DNA of 33,883 nucleotides from Beroe ovata (lineage: Eukaryota > Ctenophora > Nuda > Beroida > Beroidae): the NCBI GenBank assembly GCA_946803715.1, contig CAMPET010000232.1, forward strand, positions 56,634 to 90,516, written 5' to 3'. The position numbers and the translations under genes are program-made. Under the pieces are notes generated by a model. The model was not told the origin of the DNA. It worked only from the letters and a program-made list of their open reading frames with translations, and did no database searches. Position 1 is the stretch's first letter. The number at the start of each line of letters is the position of its first letter. Below are positions 1 to 9,306 of this stretch, one piece after another.

Positions 1-7
1 CACAGTA

Positions 8-33
8 CACACACACACACACACACACACACA
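8..33. repeat. (CA)n microsatellite
   Basis: Pure CA dinucleotide run at the left edge of the window. A GT run closes the right edge. Confidence 0.95.
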
Positions 34-228
34 TCTGCCACACCTCCCACTCACATGGTAGAGGAACTCTGTGAAAAGTGTGCCACTCATCCTAGTTGAT
101 AATAAAGGTACCGCTACCCCCCCTCTGGAAAACCCTATTTTTCATGAGTTCACAGCTGCTTATCAAGCTTATAAAGGGACATCGGATGATAATCACTTGC
201 ACCGGGACTCATCAATCGAGGTCAATCT

Positions 229-1870
229 TTGAGAGCAAATTATGTTCGAATTCGCCATTCGACGGCTGGAATGACGAAAATTTTTTTGCAAGATTTTGCC
301 CGAAGTATGATGTATTCCCATGTATTTTTGGACGCTGAATCGATTTCTGATCAAATTTTGGCACTATCTTGCTTTCCTGAGGCGTTATCTGTCGTGCGAA
401 TCGAACGATTTATCAATCAAGAAACTTAAATTTACGCCTATTTCTTGATGAGCTAGATCAAAAAATCCATCAGATTTGGATTCTACGTCAAAAAATAGGC
501 CAGAAACACTTAAAACTAGTCTTCGTTCTGAGAAAAAAATTTTACCGATTTGGTGTGTCCCATTGATTTTCATGATTTTGTATGCTTTGCTTCCCACAGG
601 TTTGAAATCGTGATTTGGGCGTGGTTTTACGGCAAGTACGAACTCGACATGATCGTAGAAAGGGTTGATACTTGTAGTGTGATAGTAGGAGAGATGATTT
701 GATGAAAAATTAGTGTCGCAAGTGCCAGTAAAGCGTGCATTAGAGACCTCCAAAATCGGCGTATAAAAGTGTGGAGTTCATCGATAACACTTTCCACCAC
801 ACTCCGATCTGAGATCGAAAATATGAAGAAAATTATTTTGCCCAATTTGCTTACAAATACCATCGATTCCTATGTATTTTTGGACGCTGAATCGATTCCC
901 GATCGAATCTTGGGTCTATCTTGCTTCCCTGAGGCGTTATCTCTCGTGCGACTTCGAACGATTTATCAATTAAGAAATTTGAATTTACGCNTTCCTTCAG
1001 ATTCGGATTCTACGTCAAAAATTAGGCCAGAAACACTTATTACTAGTCTTCGTTCTGAGAAAAAAATTTTACCTATTTGTGTGTCCCATTGATTTTCACG
1101 ATTTTGTAGGCTCTGCTTCCCACGGGTTTGAAATCGTGATTTGGGCGTGTTCTTACGGCAAGTATGAACTCGACATGATCGTAGAAAGAGTTGGTAATTG
1201 TAGTGTGATAGTAGGAGAGATGATTTGATGAAAAATTAGTGTCGCAGGTGCCAGTTAAGCATGCATTAGAGACCTCCAAAATCGGCGTATAAAAGTGTGG
1301 AGTTCATCGATTACACTTTCTACATCACTCCGATCTGAGATCAAAAATATGACGAAAATTGTTTTAGCCAAATTTCTTGAAAATACCATCGACTCCCATG
1401 TATTTTTGGACGCTGAATCGAATCCCGATCGAATTTTGCCCCTATCTCGCTTATCTGAAGCGTAATCTGTCATGCGACTTCGAACGATTTATCAATGAAG
1501 AAACTTGAATTTACGCATATTTCCTGACGAGCTAGCTCAAAAATTCCTTCGGATTCAGATTCTACGTCAAAAAATAGTCCGGAAACACATATTAACAGTC
1601 ATCAATATGAGAAAAAATTTTGACCGATTTTGGTGTGTCCCATTGATTTTCGTGATTTTACATGTTTTGCTTCCCACAGGTTTGAAATCGTGATTTGGGC
1701 GTGTTCTTACGGCAAGTATGAACTCGACATGATCGTAAAAAGGGTTGATACTTGTAGTATGATAGTAGGAGAGAACTTGGTGTCGCAAGTGGCAGTTAAC
1801 TCTGCATTAGAAACCTTCTAATCGAAGTATAAGAGTGTGCAGTTCATTTATTACATTTTCTACCCGGTCA
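229..1870. repeat. Degenerate tandem array, unit ~530-550 bp
   Basis: About three copies of one unit stand head to tail. The landmark tgtatttttggacgctgaat recurs near 321, 873 and 1399, giving spacings of about 552 and 526 bp. Other shared blocks are the ones beginning ggtttgaaatcgtgatttgg, gtgccagt(t/a)aagc and gacctccaaaatcggcgtat. The copies differ by substitutions and small indels, so this is an old array rather than a fresh duplication. Each copy leaves a minus-strand open frame of 60-120 codons with similar peptides, but frames break differently between copies and many differences are non-synonymous. I read it as non-coding satellite-like or transposon-derived DNA. A single N lies at 991. 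The family recurs at 16356-17460. Confidence 0.85.
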
Positions 1871-1929
1871 ACCCCATACTTTTCTGAGTTTCTTCCCTAT
1901 TTATTACTTGGTCATAATCTCATTAAATT

Positions 1930-2345
1930 GAAAACTCCGATCTGAGATCAGAAATATCAAGAAAAATATCTTGGCAAATTTCCATACAAATGCCATCGAC
2001 TCCTACTCACCCATTTTTGCAGGATAGTTAAGTAGGTGTAACCTCCGTTTTAACCTGGCGATATTTCAATTATTGCACTGACGTTCAACACAAGCCTGCT
2101 TACTGCCAATGCTTACTCGGCTCTCACGCCGGCGCATGTTAGTTGCTGCGCGCAATTAAAAAGCATTCTGTAGGCATCGCGCGCAAAATTATCTTCGCGC
2201 GTTACGAAAATCCCTTGTCAGCCACAAATTGCTGGATTATTGTGCGACCGACTCAAAAATTGCCACTCATGGACTAAATTTTTATACCATCGATTTCTAT
2301 GTAATTTTGGACGCTGAATCTTTTTCCGATCGTATTTTGACCGTG
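1930..2345. repeat. Fragments of the same repeat family
   Basis: Two decayed pieces of the 229-1870 unit: one around 1935-2010 (ctccgatctgagatcagaaa block) and one around 2264-2345 (gtaattttggacgctgaatc block followed by gatcgtattttgacc). The DNA between them, 2010-2260, is unrelated and contains no recognisable gene. Confidence 0.7.
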
Positions 2346-2405
2346 CTCCCCTGAGGTCTTTTAGAAATTGCAAGTATTCATATGAGATAAGACAGTTTTT
2401 GCGAG

Positions 2406-2806
2406 TCATGAATTCAGTAGCACAAGAAACTTGGTCATGAATTCAGTAGCACAAGAAACAGTTATTAACAGAAACAATTGAGGTGACAATTGAATGCAAA
2501 TGAAAAACGACAAAATGACGAAATAAACACAATCATTTCGCCCACACCCGCACAATATTCCTATTGATCTGATTTTGACGATATATGCGATATGAACAAC
2601 GGTGGTGTCTCATAGAATTGTTGATTATAAATTGTTGATTATAAATAAGACTAACAACTTGTTATATTTCCTATCTATTGCAGTGTTTGTCTATCGGAAG
2701 ACATTTTACAGCCACATTTCTCCAATCAGTTCTCGGTGACGGACTGTCTGAATATTGTCTGAATATTGTCTGAGTATAGTCTGAGTGTATTCTGAGTATA
2801 GTCTTC
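2406..2806. repeat. Small tandem duplications between array and first gene
   Basis: Three local repeats are visible. A ~29-bp unit starting tcatgaattcagtagcacaa occurs twice (2406-2459). A 13-bp unit aattgttgattat is doubled near 2617-2642. A degenerate ~12-bp unit (gtctgaatatt / gtctgagtata) is repeated about five times from 2741 to 2806. No coding exon was recognised in 2346-2928; a CT run ends at about 2925. Confidence 0.75.
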
Positions 2807-2928
2807 TCTCGGCATAGAGTCTGATTGCGGAGTAATCATCATGGTGATATGTGTGTTTCCATAGCAACAGCATCTGTATCTGAAGTGTCTGATCTCTGGA
2901 GAATGTCTCTCTCTCTCTCTCTCACTAG

Positions 2929-4175
2929 CTAGTCTATCTTGGGTAGGTACACTTTGAACTGTTTCCCACCCTGCTGTTGCAGCACAGAGTCCGATTTCCG
3001 TGACACAATGGAACTGCCGCTATTCAGCCGGGGCAGATCACAGCTGCTGGACCGGTGCCCGGACGCCACGTTACTCTTCCCCCCTCCCCCCAAGCTGAGA
3101 CTCCTCTGGAATGCTCCGTGCCATTTCGAGATGTTCTTCTCCAGCATGTTATCCGCTTTGTTTATCCTTCTCTCCCGCTGGGTAACCCTCTTTATAATCC
3201 CCCAACTCCCGCTCCTCTCCCTGCCCTGGGCTTTGACATTGTCAATCTCGCAGAGAGCCTTGTTCGCGATGGACCGGAGATCTCCCATCATGTTGTCGGA
3301 GTAACTGAGAGTTGTGTTGCTAGGCGCGTTGCTAGGGGTAGCAACCACCACGGGGGAGGATGGTTTAGCGGAGTGATCTTGTCTAGACCTGCACGGATAT
3401 AACTTCATGATTTCAAATTATATTATTGTTTCTGTAGTGGCTATTTGAGTGTCAAGACTCAAGAATGGAATTCCCAACATCGAACTGCATAATATGTGTG
3501 TGAAGGACCTACCCTGGAATATTGGGTGTGTACTTGTTCTCCAGTCCATACAGAATAGCGTGATGAGCGACTGGGGTGCTGGATATGTCTTCTCTCTTGG
3601 ACTTGTTACTGTTAGCTGCGTGCTGGAATGAGAATTAGAATTATAGATTCTGTATGTTTTGAGATGAGTGAGGAGTTGTCAACTCATTCCGAATCTGTTT
3701 CAACATCCCGCAAATCCCCATTCAGAACTCCTCTATGCTCCATCTCTTCCACCCCAGATCCCTGTCTCCCATATTGACTAACTTCTGTAATATGTCTCCT
3801 CTACCCCCTCCCCCTCTACTCACATAGACACTGGATGATTTCCGTATGACATTCCTCTGCTCTGCATCCATGACTCGAGATGTTCTCCTGGCATCCTTGT
3901 TGATAACCGCAATGTCCTTCGCAAGCAATTTCTCCTGTTTTTCTGAAATTGAACAGTTTAGATAATGTACCTGCAGGACACGGGTAAGCAGTTATGGAGG
4001 ACGAATGATGGTTAATTTCTCATCTTTCAATGAATTTCCCTGCCTTGTCTATCCTGATTATCGAAGATCCTTCGACTTTTACCAACTTACCAAGGTACTT
4101 TGTATCCATGTCAAGGGTACAGATTGACTTTCTGAATGCGTTTTCTGGCTGTCTTGTGTTTCGTTCTAGCAACAT
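2929..4175 (-). CDS. Basic coiled-coil protein, possibly CCDC190-like (4 exons)
   Basis: Minus-strand split gene assembled from phase-compatible exons 4091-4175, 3824-3942, 3513-3622 and 2929-3388, predicting about 257 residues. Donors are gtaagt, gtgagt and gtaggt; acceptors follow tttcag, attccag and tgcag. Residues ~3-65 are a charged helix (LERNTRQPENAF...DTKYLEKQEKLLAKDIAV) typical of a short coiled coil. Then follow a Ser/Pro linker and a second helical, Arg/Lys-rich stretch (MMGDLRSIANKAL, then TQRERRINKADNMLEKN). The C-terminus is Gly/Ser-rich and basic. The LERxxRQ-type start of the coil resembles vertebrate CCDC190; this is a pattern impression only. The start at 4175 is the first in-frame Met after possible acceptors, so a 5' non-coding or coding exon may be missing. 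If the second intron is retained, the second exon runs to a stop at 3722 and gives a short isoform. Confidence 0.6.
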
Positions 4176-5803
4176 CGAAACTGTGGTGTCTGTAGGTTCT
4201 AATAGACTTGGCTATAAGTGAGAGATGGAGTGTTAGGTATATAGCTGTCGGGTTTCTTTATCTAAAACCATCGCAAAAATTGTACTAACGGAGTCAATTA
4301 GATCGAATTGATGGCAATAAAACTGCAAAGAGATTCTTAGAAAACGTTTTATCACCGAAATATAAAAGTGGTCTTTAATCCATATAATTTGATTTTGGAG
4401 CCATCAAATTTGCCATGAATCATATTACAAATGCTAAATAACATTCGCTAATCAAGTTTGTGACGGCAACACAACTCTAAAAACGTTTTCTGAGCTTCAG
4501 TGATTCTAGAGAAACAGCTGTAATTCGAAAAATAACTAATAAATTCTTGTGATTGTTATCGAATCCGTTCCTAACGACAGTTATTCACTCTGCTCAGTGA
4601 AGTCACGAACTTTTAGCAGTGTTTGAAATTACCGATAATGACAAAAACTAGAAGTTTCTATGATGATAGGTATGACTTGTAAAGAACATGGTGGCTCAGA
4701 GTCAGCACTATATGAAGTTTTAAGCCTTCAAACCAATAAGTATGAAACTTCAAATGTACAACCAAATGTTTAAAAAGACAGATCATGATCAACGCACCTC
4801 CCTGAACACAGGGGTTTACAAATCTCCGTCTAACCTAATACGTGACTCACAGTGGTTGCATAGCAACGCACGTGACTGCCGAGTATGCTGGTTCAGCGCG
4901 AGATAGAAACGAGGAAATATTTAAATACGTTAATTTCTCTAGTGACGTTAACAAGCTCAGGTTACATATTTATTGAACGAGTATCATGAATCACGAGATG
5001 TTTGTGGGTGGGGACGACGGCGTTTTTCATGATTTTTTGAGTGAAAACGCTGCATTTATTTTTGGCTCAAAAAGAAACCTCGACTTGTCTTGTGATGGAT
5101 AAAACGCTGTCACACACCCCGCTTTATCACGAAAAGACAGAATTTGTAACCACAAAAATAATGAAATTTCCTAGAAATCGTGGCGTGAATCTGTAACTTG
5201 GCTCGCACTCTTCTCAGCATGATAAATTCAATGAGAGTGTCCTTAGTCTATCAAGTGATGCTGCTCAGTGCTCAGTTCATTCTAATTAACACTACCCCTT
5301 TCGGGAATCATGAACTTGCAGTGATAAAACGACGCCAAAATGATCATTTTCTATGAAAAGTAGGGTGATAACGCGAATCATGTTATTATGTTGCTCAAAA
5401 CGCCGAGTTTGAATATCAAAACTGAGTATCATGTAGGGTGTTAGTAACAACAATGTGGTTATGGTAACAACGCGGGTCATGTTATGAGAATAAGTTGACG
5501 GGAACTGTATCGGATTATCGAATGTTTTGATCTTGCAAGGGGGAGGAGGAGGGTAAATTGACCAATCACCACACTCACCCACATACCCCTCATATTGTTT
5601 CATAAGCAATCAACCTAATGGGCAACATTTTGAGTGTGATTTCTTGCAATGTAATGAACAGTGTGATCCACGACATCCGGGCTACGAAACCATGGTAACG
5701 ATGGGGGATGGGTCTGCGAATAATATGTTTGTTTATCCCGAAATAATTTGACCTTCGATATGTCAAAATGTAATGAATTCCCCATATCCGATATAGTCAA
5801 TGA
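4176..5803. other. Intergenic, no gene recognised
   Basis: AT-rich DNA between two minus-strand genes. Open frames here are short, overlap each other and lack matching splice sites or recognisable protein character. A near-palindrome ggttgcatagcaac at about 4853-4868 resembles an X-box with one mismatch. It lies about 680 bp upstream of the 2929-4175 gene and could belong to its promoter. Confidence 0.5.
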
Positions 5804-8350
5804 TCAATCTACATTGGGTAGACGAACAACATCTGTCCTGTGAAGAGAGCGACGACCATGTCCTCCTTCACTCCTCGCTCCATCTCTCCTTCTCCCCTCA
5901 TTTCTCGTAATGTCTGCAGTCAAATTCCTCAACTTGAACTCCTCTGTCTTCTCCATCTCCCCTCCCCCTCTCCTCCTCTCTCCTGTTTTCTCCATCTCCC
6001 CTCTACTTCTCTCCCCTCCCCCTCTACTCCTCTCTCCTGTCTTCTCCATCTCCCTTCTACTCCTCTCTCCTGTCTTCTCTCCTGTCTTCTCTCCTCTTTC
6101 CTCTCTTTCCTCTCCTCCTCCTCGCTCCTTCCCCTCCTCTTCTTTCATTAACTCCGAGTGGAATATCCGTGATATCTTCTCCATGAACCACTGAGTGTGC
6201 CTCGTATCCAGCCATTCGAACTCATGAACAAACCTGTGTTATATATCACCATAGCAACCGTGTCACGACACCTTGGTAACCGTATCACGACACCTTGGTA
6301 ACCGTGTCATGAATACTAACCTGTTGAACGAAATAACTTTCTTCACGTATTTCCTCGGCTCCCTCGAGCAAGCTTCCTCCTTTATCCTCCGTATTTCCCC
6401 CATAATTAGGTTGCTAGCCTGCGTATCGGGTCGGGTGAGTGACACCGTGCTGGAACTGGGTGTGGTTACCATGGCAACAGGAGACCGTCTCCTGGGCAGG
6501 AAGAGGGAGGGGTCCTCTCCGTACAGGAGCAGAGGGGGTTTAAACTCGTCATCTCCTGCCCCTCCTCCAGCGTGTGGTTTTCCACGCTTCTTCTTCTTCC
6601 GACTTGTGAGGGAGGCAGCGAGATCAGAGTCGTTGTCCGGGTCCCAAAAACACGGATACCTGGAGATATTGGGTTTTTGCTGATTTTTGTGTATTTTCGG
6701 ATAGATTTTGAGCTTATTTTCCTCGCCTGAATCGGTAACTGTGTTAAGAGGGAGATGGCGATCACTAACTTGTGCTTATCGAAGTTGTTATCTCGGCACT
6801 GTTTAGCACTCTTTTCCATCCCTAACAGAACTTTGGTAACTTTCAACCTGGAAACATGATGTTGTCATGGCAGCAACTACTTGTGTCAATGATTACCTAC
6901 TGTGTACGTCATCCTTAGCTCTTCATAATGACGGCTTACAGTTACTGCTAGCGAAGCCACAAAAGAACTGCTATTTCGAAACAAATCCAATATTTCACAG
7001 CACACACGTCAGCAAAGTACCGGGTGGTTCTCAAAGCAAAGCCCCCAGCTACATGCTCTGCATATTATGAATCTTCACCCCATCTAATAATATGGTGAAT
7101 TTGAAATTGGTTGAAATATATGGAAGTCCATTAGAAAGTAACATCCTCTTATATTACCCTTCTCTACAATCGTATGTCTGTATGAGGTTTGGAAATATCT
7201 CATGAGAAAGTTGGGATATCATGACTCGCGTGCGTGAGGCGTGTGCACATCTTTTCACCACTACTCATGCAACCAATCTCAATATTAGTAGTTGAGAGGC
7301 CATGGATCCGAATATTATCATCGTTAACAGCAGGCATCAAAAACAAACACGGCGATCCCTGGAATGAGAGGTGTGTCACGATGAGATCTATGTTCAGCGG
7401 TAATTGTTCCGGTGATACATTGTTACAAATAATCCAAGGAGTAAGCAACAATCTCTTTATTAAGCCATTATGCGAGGGAAAGTTTGCCGCGAACAAATAG
7501 GTGCTTCGAAGTTACTGACTATTTATATAGTTATGACTTGGGAGAGAATTACAACTACATAGAAGCGAAAGTTCTCTGGGAAACCTTCCTTTCCCCTCAA
7601 AACTGCCAGAAGCCCCCTCTAACTGGGAAAATGATTTCCAATACTCATGAAATATTCTCCCAAAATCTGTGCTCCGTCACATCTGTGACTTCTGTATCAG
7701 ATTTCAAACTGATACTAGAGTGGCTAACTTGGATAATTCGGTCTCAATCAAAGTACTCGATGCCGGAGCCACCAGCTGATGCCTCACTGTTGTTGCAATG
7801 ATGATCTAAGTGGTTTTGGTTTCCCCTGCCCCCAGCTTCTGATCCTAGTATATGCGAATGAGAATAATTTAGAATGATTTGTGACTCACCGCCACCCTGA
7901 TGTCAAAACAAGCCCTAACTTTCGACAACACCCTGGCTTTATTAATCAATCAACCAATGCCCTGGCTACTCAATTGAAAATGGAAGTTCAGTGGACTCTA
8001 TGTTAAAAAACTCCCATTTCCTCAAGTGAACCGGATATTTGAGGAATGGTACAGAATCAACTTGTATTATCCTACTCGATAGATCCATATCTCCCTGACA
8101 CTGGGTTTCAAATATTCCCTTTGTCATGGTGTTGCTCATCACTAAACCTGTTCAACTTGTACAACTTCACACTATGCTCCTTCGCCCCCTCCAGACTCTT
8201 TATCCGGTGTTTGAGCATCATATCCGCTCTCTTGTTCGCGTTCAGGGCCAGGTCCTTGGAGCAGAGACCCCGAACTGCAGCAGCAACGGCCGGGCGCTGG
8301 CTTTTCCGCTCTACCCGTGGGGCGGTGGCCAGTTTCACCGGTTGTGTCAT
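5804..8350 (-). CDS. Charged coiled-coil protein of unknown function (4 exons)
   Basis: Minus-strand gene with exons 8148-8350, 6770-6847, 6321-6659 and 5804-6233. All three junctions are phase 2 and restore a codon exactly, predicting 349 residues. The first exon starts with Met at 8350 and carries a helical basic segment (ADMMLKHRIKSLEGAKEHSV), continued by exon 2 (LKVTKVLLGMEKSAKQC). Exon 3 begins YPCFWDPDNDSD, then has a KKKKR cluster, a Pro/Ser linker and a helix with LIMGEIRRIKEEA. Exon 4 begins FVHEFEWLDTRHTQWFMEKI and runs into a low-complexity Glu/Arg/Gly/Lys tract encoded by the pyrimidine-rich plus strand at ~5940-6130, then the stop at 5804. I do not recognise the family. Its layout of helix, linker, MG(D/E)(I/L)R helix, basic tail loosely parallels the gene at 2929-4175. 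The last exon could instead splice onward, but I see no good donor. Confidence 0.6.
5940..6130. repeat. Polypyrimidine low-complexity tract inside coding exon
   Basis: The plus strand is a run of imperfect ctcctctctcctgtcttctc-type units. On the minus strand it encodes the repeated EKTGERSRG/GGE motif of the coiled-coil gene's last exon. It is likely to be length-variable between alleles. Confidence 0.85.
6848..8147 (-). other. Intron 1 of the 5804-8350 gene
   Basis: About 1.3 kb between donor gtttag and acceptor tttccag. Several open frames of 60-105 codons occur on both strands at 7200-7801, but they overlap one another and none has a familiar motif or a matching partner exon. Confidence 0.5.
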
Positions 8351-9306
8351 GATATCTTCTGAGGAGAGAGGAGGGGAGGAAGGAAGGAGGGATTCAATTA
8401 CTGAGTTCTGTAACGCAGAGCACAGATTGAGGAGATTGCGATAGAGCAGGAATTTTCGGAGCTTTTTGAATACGAAATGAATCTAGAAATTGGCATGAAA
8501 TTCCAAAAATGATATGAAACAAACATAATTAATCTAACAAGCGAAATAGTACCACGAGTTTTTTCATGATAAGACGTTATTATTGAGGAATTTATTGATG
8601 TTTTAAGACGTTAAGGAATTGTAATTCTATACAGAGATAAGAATGAAGTGGTACGGGCCTGGTACGAAATGTTTAGTAAAAACAAGCGTGCTGAAAATGA
8701 GGTGGTTTTAGAGCAAATACGCGGTTCACAAAAATGCAAGGGGTATCCATCGTTGGTATATTCTAGGGCACACCTTCTAAATTCAGTTCTTATCTCCAAT
8801 TATAACACCTTGCACGGTATGTTGGTGCATATGATTATCACCATGGTAACCGCTAGCATGGTAACACAGGGTGGTACTCGGTATACCATGTACCATACTG
8901 GTGCCAGTCTGATTATAGGATAACAGTTTTTCATTCACTGGAGGGGAGGGTTCTGTTTTTTACTTAGCGTTGAAATGATGAACGTTGTTCATTGAACGAT
9001 TTGGTGATTGTATCAGCGTAAAAAGCAAGTAAAGCGTAAAAAACAAGTCCATAATTTTCGTCCACTATCTTCAACATCAGCAAATTCTTTCTTTCCCAAT
9101 CTCGGCATATGTATTTTGCGTGAGATGGGATCATGCCTCATGGAACACAACTTTCTTCAGTTTCATCTTCTTTATAACTGATTCTACATCATTCCCGATC
9201 AAAACTGTTCAAGCTGAACATCTGATTTCAGATTGTGTCTGTGACGTTTTCCCGTGAGATGTCTCCGTCTCCATGGCAGCAGGACAGCAGGTGTAGAGGA
9301 GGGATG
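8351..9306. other. Intergenic/5' region of the 5804-8350 gene
   Basis: No convincing exon. It contains an exact X-box consensus match (atcaccatggtaac, 8837-8850) with a second imperfect copy just after it (gctagcatggtaac). These lie about 490 bp upstream of the start codon at 8350 and are plausible promoter elements, but unproven. Confidence 0.45.

Noticed and set aside
385-1788. Minus-strand open frames with similar peptides in each repeat unit
   Set aside because: They follow from shared repeat DNA. Frames start and stop at different places in each copy, indels shift them, and differences are mostly non-synonymous.
2855-2868. X-box as promoter of the 2929-4175 gene
   Set aside because: It lies beyond that gene's 3' end, since the gene is on the minus strand, so it cannot be its proximal promoter.
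7234-7801. Plus-strand open frames of 88 and 105 codons
   Set aside because: They lie in an intron of the minus-strand gene, overlap antisense frames of similar length, and have no domain pattern.
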